Of a stretch of 64,000 nt of DNA, positions 47,470 to 59,849 are shown piece after piece. This DNA is from Gibbula magus (Eukaryota > Mollusca > Gastropoda > Trochida > Trochidae), in NCBI GenBank assembly GCA_936450465.1, contig OW388293.1, positions 33,051,860 through 33,115,859 of the forward strand, written 5' to 3'. The notes under the pieces were generated by a model. It saw nothing but the letters and a program-made list of their open reading frames with translations. It was not told the DNA's origin and ran no database searches. Within the stretch, counting starts at the first letter, position 1, and every line of letters begins with the position of its first letter. Made by a program: the position numbers and the translations under genes.

Positions 47470-49680
47470 TAGACTAAATTGCCACCCACGGTGATATTGG
47501 TCAGAATGTTTAATGCTTTACCATTGCCAGTTTATGTTTTGCGGAATACCTTGTACATGCATCAAATGTTGTTTGTGACTTCTATTCAAACGTTTTGATT
47601 CATATCTTGAAAGATTACAGTGATCATCAATTACAAAAGCAAAGCCTTAAACGATGTGTTTACTAATGCTTCAATCGTCCGTGAATTGGCTCATTTTCAA
47701 ATTTTCTAAAGCTCTTTGTGTCTAAACATGATCTAGAGAAGCCATTGAAGACACATTATCATTACGTGGAAGCATGAACAGTCTGGCTTCATTCAAGATC
47801 TACTAACGATGGACATAATTACTGGCCGAGGGTAATAATCATTCAAACTTTGTTATTGAGGTTTTTTTTATACCAGGTACCATTTATTTTAAAGCTGGTT
47901 TGAGGATTAAAAAATGAAAACTATGTTAATCTGTGAATGCCATTTTCCCGATATTATAATGCTGATGAACATGATACTCATGTTTTCTGAAGGTGTTTTA
48001 CTTATTGTTTTAACAACTAGATAACATCAAGCTCAAAATCGCTCCGTCAACAGTTTGTTTTGTTCTTGAAGAATGATATTTTGAACAGGATTTTCTCCAT
48101 GAGCAAAACAAACTGTTGACGACTGGCAAACATATACGATGGAATAGTCAACTTCAATAGTGATATGCTTAATAAAGGTGTATCTGATATCAGGAAAGAA
48201 ATACATGTTGATCGATTTTAAATGAAACGATTAAATACACGTTTATAAATACTGCGGTTTTTTTTAATATACAAAGCCCTTCGAAAAGCATGATTAAAGG
48301 GTCATTGAGTATTTTTCATAATATGATATTTCACTTTCAAAAGTGTCAAAACGCCACATGTGCTGAATTAAGTAAAAATTTCACTTGACTTGCATATTCA
48401 TAACATATCGCTAAATATATGATGAATTATTTCCAATGAAAATCGAGCAGCAGCCTTTTTCATGTGGAAAACCCGAAATACACGTCCCATTTCTGTCCGT
48501 AGTTCACACTTTATCAAAGTACCATCGGAGTTTTGGAATTAGTTATTTACCTTTTAAAACTTACTCAAGAACAACACTATCTTCAACTTCTGTAGAAGAA
48601 GAAATTACTTATTGAATCCAAAATCATAATCATTTTGTTTTATATTGCAAGATGATTGGAGAGAATTAGATACCCAGGCACATTTGTTTCATAGTGTCGA
48701 AATATAATATTTTGAAATAAAGGTCCTACTTTTAAAATCTGAATGACACCTGATGATACTTTTATAAAATGAAAAAAAAATAAATTGAGGTTTTGTCTGG
48801 TAAATTGCATTCCAAAATGTAAAGTTTCCATACCACATGCGCACTTAAATAACTAGAAACTACAAAAATCTGATTAAATCAGATTAGTGGCATATTGATC
48901 AGATGAGTTCCAATGAAAATACATCCTTCTTCGATCTCACTTGCAGACAGTGCTGACAATTCAGGATGATTAATAAATAACCCCTTAGCTTAAAAATGTC
49001 TGTGTCCTCATGACAGAATTTGTAAAAAATAAACGGGTACCTGAAATTTAAGGTAAAACTTCTGCCCTGTACTACTCATCAAGTATTCGTGAAGATGCTA
49101 CATGAGTGGTTTGGACGCAAGAAGCAATGGATGAACAGCTGAAGTCTAAAGCCCACAAGATTTATCACAATCTGAGAAAGATTTTACTTAAACCGTCTAC
49201 AGTTTGCAATTTTACATTAATGAAATTAGACCATTCACGTAGATTCAAAAGGGAACCCTTCAGACCCATTATACGTTGATTAGACTAGTGTCAGAGTAAG
49301 TGCAACAGTAATCTTCCTTAGCTTTGTCTAAGCCGAGACAGTGATGACAAGCAAGGAAGATGAGTAATCATTTGGTTCACATTCTGTGCACAGTCGAGTT
49401 GTCTTCTCTATTCGACACTCTGCCCTGCTGATTTAGAGTGAAATAATTCGATGTACACATGTGCTCTTTGCTCTAAAACTTTTCCCTGCTGGCAAGGTAC
49501 ATTCACAATGTGAAAGGCGTTTAGACGTTGGTGGTATAGAAATGACGAGAATTTTATGGATGATCAACTTCTATATTTTCTTCTTTGAGAGGCTTTTTTA
49601 ATCTGTAGAGATTAAAAAAAACCAAGACATATGAGTAGTCAACTTCTTTATTGCAATGAATACGACGTTTCGATGTAAAT
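47470..49680 (+). repeat. segmental duplication block, copy E
   Basis: 47480-47720 matches 33880-34130. CTGGTTTGAGGATT at 47895 matches the block-A landmark series. 48820-49600 matches 32990-33700 and 50930-51680. ATGGATGATCAACTTCT (49557) begins a partial hairpin repeat. Order of landmarks is the same as in block A. Confidence 0.7.
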
Positions 49681-52063
49681 TACGTCACATTTTTGCACAT
49701 TAATGACATTAGACCATTTACTTAGATTCAATAGGGAGCTTTTCAGACCCATTATACATTGAATAAATAAGTGCAAGTATAAGACTAATCTTCCTTAGTT
49801 ATATCTGTGATGACAAGCTAGGAAGATGAATAATCGGTTGGCGCACATTCTCTGCACAGTCGAAAGTCATAACTCCGTACGACGTATTTGACATTTCAAC
49901 TCTGAGCCATGAACATTCTTCATATGGAAATTATATTTGGCCACAAACGTATATACACAGTGTATACTGGTGTTACCCTTTTACTGCCAGACAACGTAAG
50001 TGCGTCTGCTTTGTTCCATGAAAAAACACCAGTTTGACATTTTTCAAGGTTTCCGAACTGCATTATTTGATTAAAGATCTATTTGATTTATAAGAATGAC
50101 ACAACAAGGAAGTGTTATGCAACTTGAAGCACAGGTTTGTTGGATTATTCATTGAATTGACGTGGTAGTAGATGAAAAGAAATAAATTCTTTTGGTATCT
50201 TTTTAAAATGAACATGTTTTCATCAGCTTTTAACTTTAACTAAACACATTGTGTTCGTATCAAATAACCTTTCACTGTCTTTTTTAAGCTTGGACTCGGT
50301 ATATATAAAGTGACGTTTTGTTTTTACTAGGGAAGAGCCGACAGAAAATAAAACTCTTATCTGTGACCTCATTACATTTGAGCAGAATGGGATTCATTAA
50401 CATCATGTAAATATGAGAGTTATGAGGATATTAAAGTGCTCAATTTCGCTAAAATATTGCGTATTTAGCATTTGTATAAAAGTTTTATTAAACGAAAATT
50501 CCAGATGTCATGTGCAACACTCCATGACTGAATGATAACGTAGTGATGGAATAATAGAATGACGTCACATGTGCAATATACTGTAATACTGACTTCATAA
50601 GAGAGTTTCAGTCTCTCATGCAAGTTACGCATGCTGCAATCAAAACATTTCTGTTGGTCAGAACATATATGTCCTTTGACTATTATTATGTATACCTGAT
50701 GTGGTATAATGAAACAATTTGTTATGTTATTTTAAATTTCCTTTTAAATTTCCTTTTCTTTTTACTATTTAAAATGTTTCCTTAAATTTACTTTTCAAAC
50801 ACATGACATCTTCAAGAACGTAAACGATTCTCATCAAAGGTCAAACGAATAACTTCTATGCAACCAATATATACCAAGTCTTTCAGTTAGTAATGACACA
50901 TCCAAACATCTGATCGTCATCATATTCAAAATGTAAAGTTTCCATATCACTTGTGCACTTAAATGACTAGAAACCACTTAAACCACAATGAAATCAGACC
51001 AGTTACATACAGAGAAGATCAATGCTATTGAAACACCCATCATTCTTAGATCTTACTTGCTGACAGTGCTGACAAGCCACGTGAATTAGCACATATTCAC
51101 TTAGCAAAGTGAAAACATTAGTTTCTGTGTCCTCAAATGTACCTGAATTTCAAGGTTAAATGTCTGTCCTGTATTACTCATCAACTATTCGTGACGATGC
51201 TACAGGAGTGGTTGGGACGCAAGAAGCAATGGATGAACAGCTTAAGCCCACAAGATTGATCACAATCTAAGAAAGATTTCACTCAATCAGTCTACAGTTT
51301 GCAAATTTACGTTAATGACATTAGACCATTCACGTAGATTCAAAAGGGAACCCTTCAGACCCATTATACATTGATTAGACTAGTGTCAGTGTAAGTGCAA
51401 GACTAATCGTCCTTAGCTTTATCTGAGCTGAGACAGTGATGACAAGCTAGAAAGATGAATAATTATTTGGCTCACATTCTCTGCAGAGTCGATTTGACCT
51501 TCTCTGTATTGGACACACGATCCTGCTGATTTCGAATGAACTGATACGACGTACCCATGTGCTCTTTGCTCTAAAACTTTTTCGTATAGGTGATGTAAGA
51601 ATTCACTACGAGAAAGGCTTTTAGACGTTGGTAGTAAAGAAATGACGATTTGCATTATGGATTATGGATGATCAACTTCCAGATTTTCTTCTGTGAGGGG
51701 CATTTTAGAAGTTGTAGAGATGACAAAAAACCAAGAAATATGGACAGTAAACTTCTTTATTGCAATGAATGCGACGTTCGGCGTAGATACTAACACTACT
51801 TGCTTGCTTTAAAAAGATGTTAGTACCGAAACGTCGCATTGGGTGCAATAAAGAAGTTGATTATCAATATATTTATTGGGTTTTCTTCTATATTTTCAGT
51901 ATAGCGATCTTTAGTATGGACATATACAGAAGATCACTATTGAGAGGTTGATCATCAATAGAATGTCATGCATCTTGAAATCTGATTCTTATTATCATGC
52001 TTTGTCAAGTGTTCATGAATGATATTTGATCAATGTTGTGTTTGCATCGTGAAGTTGAAGAGC
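49681..52063 (+). repeat. segmental duplication block, copy F
   Basis: A short partial copy (49690-49870) comes first. Sequence matching 41860-42340 follows at 49940-50350. The best-preserved late half (50886-51680) and the unoccupied hairpin repeat (51749-51860) come last. The tail 51880-52060 matches 41270-41460. Confidence 0.7.
51749..51860. repeat. hairpin repeat, form without the satellite
   Basis: Arms from about 51749-51795 and 51818-51860 pair: AACTTCTTTATTGCA, ATGCGACGTT and TACTAACA on the left have their inverses on the right. The loop is CTACTTGCTTGCTTTAAAAAGA. The copy at 38070-38146 has the same left arm and loop, and then the 63-bp satellite starts within the right arm. Confidence 0.88.
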
Positions 52064-52560
52064 TTTTCCAGTGTCTTTTTTCTGCGCAGAGGGAAAGTGT
52101 TCCTTGATACGCCTGAATTACAGTTTGTCAAAGGTTTTTCGCATCTCTTACCTTTTCACATTTGATAAGTTCATTAAAATGTGTATAAATCACACTGCTC
52201 AATGGTTCTATTGCATTCGTGAAGACACGAGGTGTGAAAGTGCATCCTGTTTCTTGTCAGACACGTTGACAGCTGTCATGTTGTAAAGCCTCCAAATAAA
52301 TAGAAACAGATGGCCTGGAGTGAATTTATAAAAACCGAGGATGAAGTTCTACAGTGAACGTCATAAAGTGTTCAGAGATTGAATCGAGATTTGTAAACTA
52401 TTTTTAAAATTCCTACCACTATAGAATTCAATCCACATTATGTCGTTAACAGTTCAGTTAACATGTCTTAAACAGATCGACAAAATGTAGTGATCTCGAT
52501 TATTTTGAACATGGGTCCCTGTTCTTGTTCTTGTTCATCAGTTCTTGAAGTCAACATTTT
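52064..52560 (+). repeat. dispersed block family D, copy 2
   Basis: Matches 46370-46880 and 59850-60200 (for example AAGCCTCCAAATA and GATGAAGTTCTACAGTG). Confidence 0.75.
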
Positions 52561-53295
52561 CAGTCTACTTTTTTATTTTCCATTTATTAAAATCCTCAAT
52601 GATGAGTGAGAACGAAAGAAAAATGTTTTGTTGTTCATCAAGGAGGAAAAGCTATATTTAATTATATAACATGTCACTAGATTCACAAATTGAATTACTT
52701 GATTTCGTGATGAGTTACTGTTTTCATCCCAAATGTCTATATAACAAATATAAGATACATTGTAAAAAGGCGTAGTGAGCTCAACTTAATAAATCACTCA
52801 CATTCACAACCATTATAAATAGATGATACTTAAGGTTTAGCAATGATTACTTTCCGCTTATGGAATATATATAAAATATAAGCATTTAGACATTAAGAAT
52901 TAACATTAAGTTTAGGCATTATTTGGATAGCTATTTAATATAATATGTTATAAATAACATAATTAAGTAACCTGTGATAACTATGACTTCAGTCCTGTCT
53001 GTGTTGTGCAGTGCAGAGTTGCTAGCAGAAAGAAAGAAATCTTAAATTATATAATATGATCAGTGAGAAGGCAGAGGCCATTGTTCTGGACAGAGAACAA
53101 TAGGACAAGAATGAAATAAGCTGTCCACCCTTGAAATAAATAGCATAACCTGCTTGGACATTAGGCCCAAACATAAACTCACTGAAGCGTGAAATAAAAT
53201 ACTGTAAATAACATGCTAAACATAAAACTATATACAAAATATAACGCTGCTACACAATGACCAGTGTTTACATGTGCATATCAAGTTTTTTCAAG
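52561..53295 (+). repeat. block shared with 60410-60850, upstream of the LINE end
   Basis: AAATCCTCAATGATGAGTG and TTTAATTATATAACATGTCAC match 60420-60510, and GTGTTTACATGTGCATATC (53266) matches 60814. The stretch between is diverged. No coding capacity was recognised. Confidence 0.65.
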
Positions 53296-53900
53296 CCTTT
53301 TTCCCTTCATAAATAACACTTCTGCCTCAAACATGAAGCTTCTACAACAAGTGCAGAACAGTGCGGCAGGGATGCTGACTGGTACAAAAAGTACAGACCA
53401 TAGCCACATGGCGTTGTGGGCTTTCTCCCTGCCATAATACTAGCAGCCGCGATATAAGTGAAATATTCTTGAAAGCGACTCACCAACTCGCATCACCACA
53501 CCTCAAGGCTCTTTCCATCGCCTATTCGGTAGTTAAACACCAACTCACCTCACCACACCTCAAGACTCTCTCCACTACCTATTCAGTAGTGAACGATGAA
53601 AACTCTCCAACCCACAACAAGGACATTCTACAGCTCTATCATCCAACAACAGTTTTAAGATCAGATGATGAGAATCTGAAGTCCCAAAACTGAAAAACAC
53701 TTTGCAGCTCTGAAACTTTGGAACGTCCTTCCATCAATATCAGAACCTGTCCAACAAAAGACTCTTTTCTTGCCTATCTTATAACCTATAATTCCCTCTG
53801 TTCACTTCAACAAACGCCGCTGAGCAGTCATCAAATCCAGGAATATGCAATTCAGCTTGTTTACAAAAAGGCCAGAGCTGCGTTCCATAACAGCGAGCGC
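53296..53900 (+). pseudogene. 3' end of a non-LTR retrotransposon ORF2 (LINE), broken
   Basis: The plus strand reads KLLQQVQNSAAGMLTGTKST at about 53335-53392. This matches the conserved segment after the reverse transcriptase domain of jockey/CR1/L2-type LINEs (LQxVQNxAARLLTGTxKxDHITPVL). A SINE-like repeat (53400-53505) interrupts it at the DH. Beyond it, around 53700-53760, reads resembling FAALKLWNVLPSI match the C-terminal FAAPKLWNSLPxxIR motif. Between them a ~60-bp unit (ACCTCAAGACTCTCTCCACT) is duplicated at 53500-53590. Stops and frameshifts make it non-functional. The second copy of this region is at 60890-62600. Confidence 0.75.
53400..53505 (-). repeat. SINE-like repeat inserted in the LINE relic
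   Basis: Reverse complement of 2143-2258, from CCATAGCCACATGGCG to ACTCACCAACTC. The ACGCCGC core has been partly lost by a short deletion. Its insertion splits the LINE coding segment right after the codons for TDH. Confidence 0.8.
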
Positions 53901-54093
53901 TTATAATCGCTCATTGAGTGCTCAATTTAGTGCTCAATTAAGCTTTCATTCTTTCCTGAACTACACGGTGCGATTCCTCGAGGTTTGCTCGCTTCACTAC
54001 GTAGCGCTACATTGAGCAATCGCGTTCAAGAAAGGTTTAAAAGTAGTCGCTCATTCAGCGATTACTTTTAAACCTCTCTTGAACATGACCCTG
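53874..54093 (+). repeat. GCTCATTGA element with 3' hairpin
   Basis: Shares GCTTATAATCGCTCATTGA, GTGCGATTCCTCGAGG and TACGTAGCGCTACATTGAGC with 27615-27860. Its 3' part is a strong hairpin: TTCAAGAAAGGTTTAAAAGT (from about 54027) pairs with ACTTTTAAACCTCTCTTGAA (ending about 54083), loop near TCGCTCATTCAGCGA. Outer edges CAGAGCTGCGTTCC and GAACATGACCCTG are weakly inverted, as in some hAT-type MITEs; no 8-bp target duplication is seen. Confidence 0.75.
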
Positions 54094-54308
54094 TCTATAC
54101 AAATCAATTACTATTAGGTCCATTCTCCACTAAACGTGCATATTGGTTGGTGTAGGTGATTGGAAATAAAATGTCTCATAGATTAATATTTGTATATGGA
54201 ATCTGTAGGGGAGAGTCAGGGGAACAATTTCCTGAAGTGGCTGGAGTGTAGCATCCTTTTACTTGATTTTATTTTAGTCAACACTCATTTACCCTGTTTT
54301 GTGTTTCA

Positions 54309-55404
54309 ACAGATACGTTACTACACTACGTATATAGAATGAGTTATGTATACACAGCAACACGAATAAAACATATATTATTGTATTTTATTGAAATGTT
54401 AAGCTCTTTTGTCACACAAAACACGTGTCGGGTCTGAAGGTGTCTTGTTTTGAAATTTGTTAAAGAGGGTTTATGTAAATAGGAAAGACTTAGTTTTTAA
54501 ACCTTTATAAAATACAAACATATCATTTTCTTCATAAACATATGGAATCGAACACAGGTATGCATTGTTATCCATGGGATGCATTTTCCTGTGCACAACA
54601 TCATCAAAGAACAGAAAGACGCCAGTATAAACAACTTAACCTGAAGATAACTGTTATTCATCACGAGACAAATAGTAACGTATCTGTCATTTATATGTCA
54701 CGAATCTAGTTCCATATAAGATGAACATAATTGAACCCAAAAATATGAACTTGTATACTAACATGTAGCATATTAACATTATTTAATACTAAACTAATGA
54801 AACGTTAGTAAACTCTGATAGAATGTTTACTACAGCAAGTAAGAAACAGATACGTCAGCAAATGCAACAGATACGTTACCTTGAAAAACCTCACAGTCAT
54901 TTCGTAATTTATCCATGCACTAAGCTTTTTACAATCATAAATCAGAGATACATTTTGTATGATATAGTTAATATAAGAATAAACCATTATAGCATGTTGA
55001 AAGGTAGTAAAATATGGTAGAAAATGAGCAACAATTTTTTCCAAAAATGCAACAGATACGTTTCCATGAATACATCATGTCCTGTCATAATTAACCACTG
55101 CACCAAACTTACTAGAACATAATTTGGTAATAACCTTTGTATGGAATAGTTAACATATAGAAAAACCAAATAGCGTATTTCACAACCTTCACACTGTTTA
55201 TGAAACAAGATTGATTCGATAACAAATACTTCTCGTTCAATTTGGTGGCATACCCTTTCATACGCCCCTCTTTGGTACCTGAAATGCTTCTTTTGTGAAC
55301 ATATTGTTGTATATCTATTTGTGGTTAAGATGACATCGTAATTAATTGTAAATACCCAAGGATTTGATTTGATAATAAAATATGAATTTTGGTAACGTAT
55401 CTGT
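54309..55404. repeat. cluster of six ACAGATACGTTAC motifs, both orientations
   Basis: Forward copies: 54309-54321, 54846-54858 (variant ending GTCAG), 54867-54879 and 55052-55064 (variant GTTTC). Reverse copies: 54675-54687 and 55392-55404. Sequence around 54850-55200 looks like two old ~185-bp tandem units. The motif pairs could mark ends of nested small elements. Confidence 0.65.
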
Positions 55405-56189
55405 CTGTCAATTTGGAGACACCTATATTTGAGATTGTTTTGAAAAACTCTGATATACTAAAGTAATGGATTCATACTAAATGTATTCTGGTGCTATCGA
55501 GACATCTTTAGAATCGAAGTTTAAGAATTTATTATGCATAATTTTCAATTAGACAGATATAATTGTAACTGCCTATCGACTGGAGACATGCATATTTGTG
55601 TAGATTTGACACATTTATAAGCCTGAATGAAAATATATTTGTTTCTATAACTTATGTTAAATGTGTACTGACACTGCCATGTAGTAAGGTACATTTTAGA
55701 GTAGAAAGTCATAATTCAAAAGAAAAAAAACGTTCAAAAGATATCCCCTGGAGACATGATTTTCTGGTAAATGCACGTTTAATGGAGAATGAGCCATTAT
55801 ATTATATCAGATATAGTTTGAAGGATATGTTCTGGACACAAAAAGACTTCGTAATAGAGTCACTGTTTTTTTATGTGTAAAAAATAAAATTCAAATTTAG
55901 CTCTCGCCCACAAGAGGGACAAATATGGATCATGCTGACATGCGTATGTGTATCGACATGCTATGTTCTGAGTCACACAATCATGTTATCACAGGCATGT
56001 TATAACTAAGCACATTGATCTTTCACTTTGAACGCTCTTGTCTTTCTATGGCTTGCACGGCGAGTTTATTGATTTGATTTGATTTGATGAGAAAACATCG
56101 TCCATGGGAAGACACAACAATTAATGCTAGTCAATTAAGGAGAAAAGATTCCTGATAATCAACTAGTAATTTCAAGTTAAGGGGATTCC
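55405..56189. other. intergenic; a 94-codon ORF is not supported
   Basis: An ORF at 55596-55880 shows no recognised motif. A short (GATTT)n run lies near 56070. Nothing else was seen. Confidence 0.4.
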
Positions 56190-57580
56190 TTTGAAACCAT
56201 CTTAAGTAAATGTAACTGATACGATTGTAACATGAGGTTTAATTCCCTCTTCCAGAAGCCAATTACAGGATGTAAGCCTTAATTGAAGTATCTTTACAAT
56301 TATTTACGAAACATTGGGCTAATTATCGATTTAAACCCTGTAGATATGCCTACCATTAAAGAATATACACCAAGGGGCAAAAGAAATGATACCATACAAA
56401 ATACAAGATATTTTAATCTTTGAGTGATACATCTGAGTGAAATAGAGTTACATAATGTATTCAGAAGGCAACTAAACTAAATATGAAATTTCAAAACATT
56501 ATCTGCTTATATTCTTGAGAAACAAACATTTTAAGAAATCGTCGTTTTCAAATATCCTTAAAGGGGCACTATCATGTTGGTGAAGTCACATATATTTCCA
56601 ATGTTATAATTTTTGTTATTAAATTAAGAATCATCAACTTTAACCGAAAATAACCAGTTTACGGTCAATCAGTTCAGTATAACGAAAATAAAACCATTCA
56701 AAGGCATGATCATGATCGAAAACCGTACAATGGACCTTGGCTTGCTACAGCCATTTAGTCAAACGTAATTTTGGAAACTTTGATAAAGTAGATAGGAAGA
56801 CAGTTTTGCTTTTATAGCGTTTAATAGGTTTTTATAACGAGTATTTACGTGTGATAAAACCGTAATTGTCGGCTACTACACATGTATGAGACCGTTCCTT
56901 GGTTTCATTGAAAGGTATATACATTTGGTATATTAAGTATTTGGAGGTGAATATGAAAGTCGAGTAAGAAGATATATATAACCTAAACGAGCACCTTTTG
57001 TAATATGATACATTTTAGTACCAAATAAAATATCATGCAAAACTGATCATGCGTCTTTAACTAGACGAGATAGGGGAGCTGAAAAGGGCTTTTCGCTTTT
57101 TTTATGACGTCCTACAGTAATGATGCGTCAACGAATTTAAGTCCAAGAAGGAACATTATGCCGACATCATCTAATACTAACATAATTTCCGAATTGTTCC
57201 TTAAATACCACACATCATGTCCAGAAAACAGTTATAAAATAAAAAATATCATACCGACATGAATGAAATTTTTTAAATCTCTTCACATGAAATATCTTCA
57301 TCACAGACATTCAAAATCGACTTTATCCGGCAGCAATATTTTGTGTTTCACTTCGTTAAAAATTTCGTCTCGTTACTTCTGCCCCTTGGTGTATAAAGTG
57401 GTATACCACTAGGTCTGATATTACAGTCCTTTACAATTTCCTGAGGCTGATAAAGTTTAACTGTTTCGACATTAGTTTAAACAGAAGTTTGAACACTTTT
57501 GTTTTGCTTCCTGGTTTCTTTTCGTGATAATCTTCATAAAACATGACCCTGTGTTACATGTGTCTGTCATCATAAAGGAA
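56190..57580. mobile_element. inverted-repeat element, copy 1, with nested MITE
   Basis: TACACCAAGGGGCA at 56366-56379 is inverted at 57380-57393 (TGCCCCTTGGTGTA), and pairing continues imperfectly for about 50 bp. Without the nested MITE (56563-57060), the interval is about 530 bp, close to the 519 bp of the copy at 63057-63575. Flanks out to 56190 and 57580 are also shared with the 63-kb copy. No mobility protein is encoded. Confidence 0.72.
56559..57060. mobile_element. TTAA-flanked MITE with a visible empty site
   Basis: It starts TTAAAGGGGCACTATCATG and ends CATGCGTCTTTAA. The related copy at 24390-24410 reads CCACTTAACTAGACGAG with a single TTAA, and that at 63200-63215 reads CCTCAAATAGACGAG. 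Insertion into TTAA with duplication of the target is therefore directly visible. About 500 bp, non-coding. A truncated relative is at 62610-62886. Confidence 0.85.
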
Positions 57581-59849
57581 GTGTTTATTGAACTTCTTAC
57601 ATTCTTGAAGGTGTTCTGCTTTGAGACTGTCGAAGTCATATATTATTATTAGTATAATCTACTGGCTATTGTATGACTTTGATATCTTTAAACAATCGTA
57701 AGCAAATTTGTGTTATGGTCATCATTTTGATAATTGTGAATTTGAAGTAACAGTATTTTTAAAAGTTTAACTAATATTCATTTCGACAATAAAGAAAAAT
57801 CATTTAAACAATTCAAGACCTGTTCTTTGGCAAAGCCACACAGGAATACGTTCCATGAATGTCATTCACAAGTCAAATCAGTCAGTGACTGTAATATATA
57901 CTGCTAGAAATAGAACATATCATGACATAAATAACTACAGGCGCTGCATATTCGTATTTCTTGTAAGTTAAATACAGAACGATCAGGTGAAATAAACTGG
58001 GCGTCATAAAATCGGGTTCAATCGTCAAAACTAATAACACATTGTCATCGACAAAGTAAAACCCACCATAATAGATGCCAGTTTACTAATCCATATGAGC
58101 TAGTATGGTAAATCTTCCCACGGAAAAAAAGAAGATAAAAGTATTCCCTGATGCTTGTCAGCACCGTAGATGACTCATGTAGATTTCCATAAACACATTC
58201 CAATATATGGAAAGAGCACCTGACATCTACTCCCTTGACAGCTAAAACTGTCACGACTTTTTGTATACCATAATCTCCAAAAGTGTGCATTTTCAGTTCA
58301 CCGACCCTCTCATTGTATGCCAAAATTATCCCATGGAGAAGAAATTGAATATAGATGTACTGCAGCGCATTTGAAGTTGTTTAACCTTGGCCATTAGCAT
58401 GATGGCTTGTATGGTCTTATTCTTCCCTCCTTCCAGACTTAGTAGCTATCCCAAAAGCAGCCGAATTATAAGATACACGTGATCCTTGATCTCAACTGCA
58501 TCTACTAGTTGAATTATGGCGGTTAAAATTTCTCGATTGCAAAAGGTTAGCAGTTGCTGTCAGTTGCTTACATGATATATTGTTAATGGTTTGCATATTG
58601 CATATGTGACATTATTTTTCAAATAAGTGAAAAAAACTTAAGACTCCTTAAACAAAGCAACGCAATAAAGCAAAGCTATAAAGACATGCAGCTACAGATA
58701 ACTGTTAAGTGTGATTTCAGTGAGTAGTGAGTGCTTGTGAGTATCCACCAAAGAAAATCCTAGATCCGTCTCTGTTCCTCAATACAATAAGCTTATCCCA
58801 GTGACTAACAATCCCCTTATTGCTTTATGGTAGCTATTCTAGAACCGTTGGTAGCCTTACCAAATTCTTAAACCCATTCTCAACACATGGCAAGGTTTAA
58901 GAATTATTAAGGATTCAAACGTTACAAGAATATGGGATATTTCTCAGATTTTTATCATTCCGGTTCATTGGGTTTGTTACGCCGGCTTTTACTGCCTCAT
59001 ATACATAGCCTGGTGATGTTTTACTCTCAATGTTCCACACCCTAAGATGATTATTCAATGTTTACTGTTTACGATGGAAGGACACATCAACTGAGGCCGT
59101 CATCAGAGGAAGTTGTCAGTCAACAAACTAAACTTCCTCCCAAGGCAGTCTGCGAGTAATTGACAATTACAGAAGATTCTATTGAAAACTGCCTGCAACA
59201 TGAAGCAATTACGGTAAATAGATTATGGCATTATTGGACCTGACCTTCTTCAAATGGTAATCTGCAGGAACTGGTTTCTCCTTTCGGTATTTCAATTTCA
59301 CAGTTCTCCGGAGTCAAGAAATAATCAATATTGTCGTTTAACTTCACAGATTCAGAGGTAATAAATAAGTTTGAAACATGATGAATAGGTCTTTGAAGGG
59401 CATTTATGATATTATGATGAATAGTGATATACTTTATTCAACGAAGTGAGAAATGCTGGCACTTTTATGCAATTGAGTCACCCTTATGGTAATAGTATTA
59501 TTACACATTATTCATTATAAAATCTATCGTATCTATCTGTCAAATCATTAAAGTGACAGATTTAAAGACAGTTGCAATATGCAAGACAGAGCTCCATCTG
59601 GATACCAATATACAGTCTCCCTGGGTCAGGTTGAAACATGTTTCTATGATTGATTGGGGAGGACAGAGACGGCGCTTGGGAATAAAATACTGGTGTATCT
59701 GCAACCCCAAGGAAATAAATTATAAGAAGCGCCCCTGTCGCACACTTATTCTGGGGGTGCTGATAATCTCAGGACATTCGAGCTTCCTAGTTTTACTCTT
59801 TTCTCGAACAAGGTTGAATTACCAGGGGGAATATTGCCACATCTATATA
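57581..59849. other. intergenic; two unsupported ORFs
   Basis: A 92-codon minus-strand ORF (58045-58323) and a 110-codon plus-strand ORF (59553-59885) have ordinary composition, but no domain, splice context or repeat of themselves that I can identify. The second runs into repeat family D. They may be chance ORFs or old exon remains. Confidence 0.35.

Noticed and set aside
58045..58323. 92-codon minus-strand ORF as an exon
   Set aside because: Composition is plausible but there is no recognised domain, no matching neighbour exon and no paralogue in the window.
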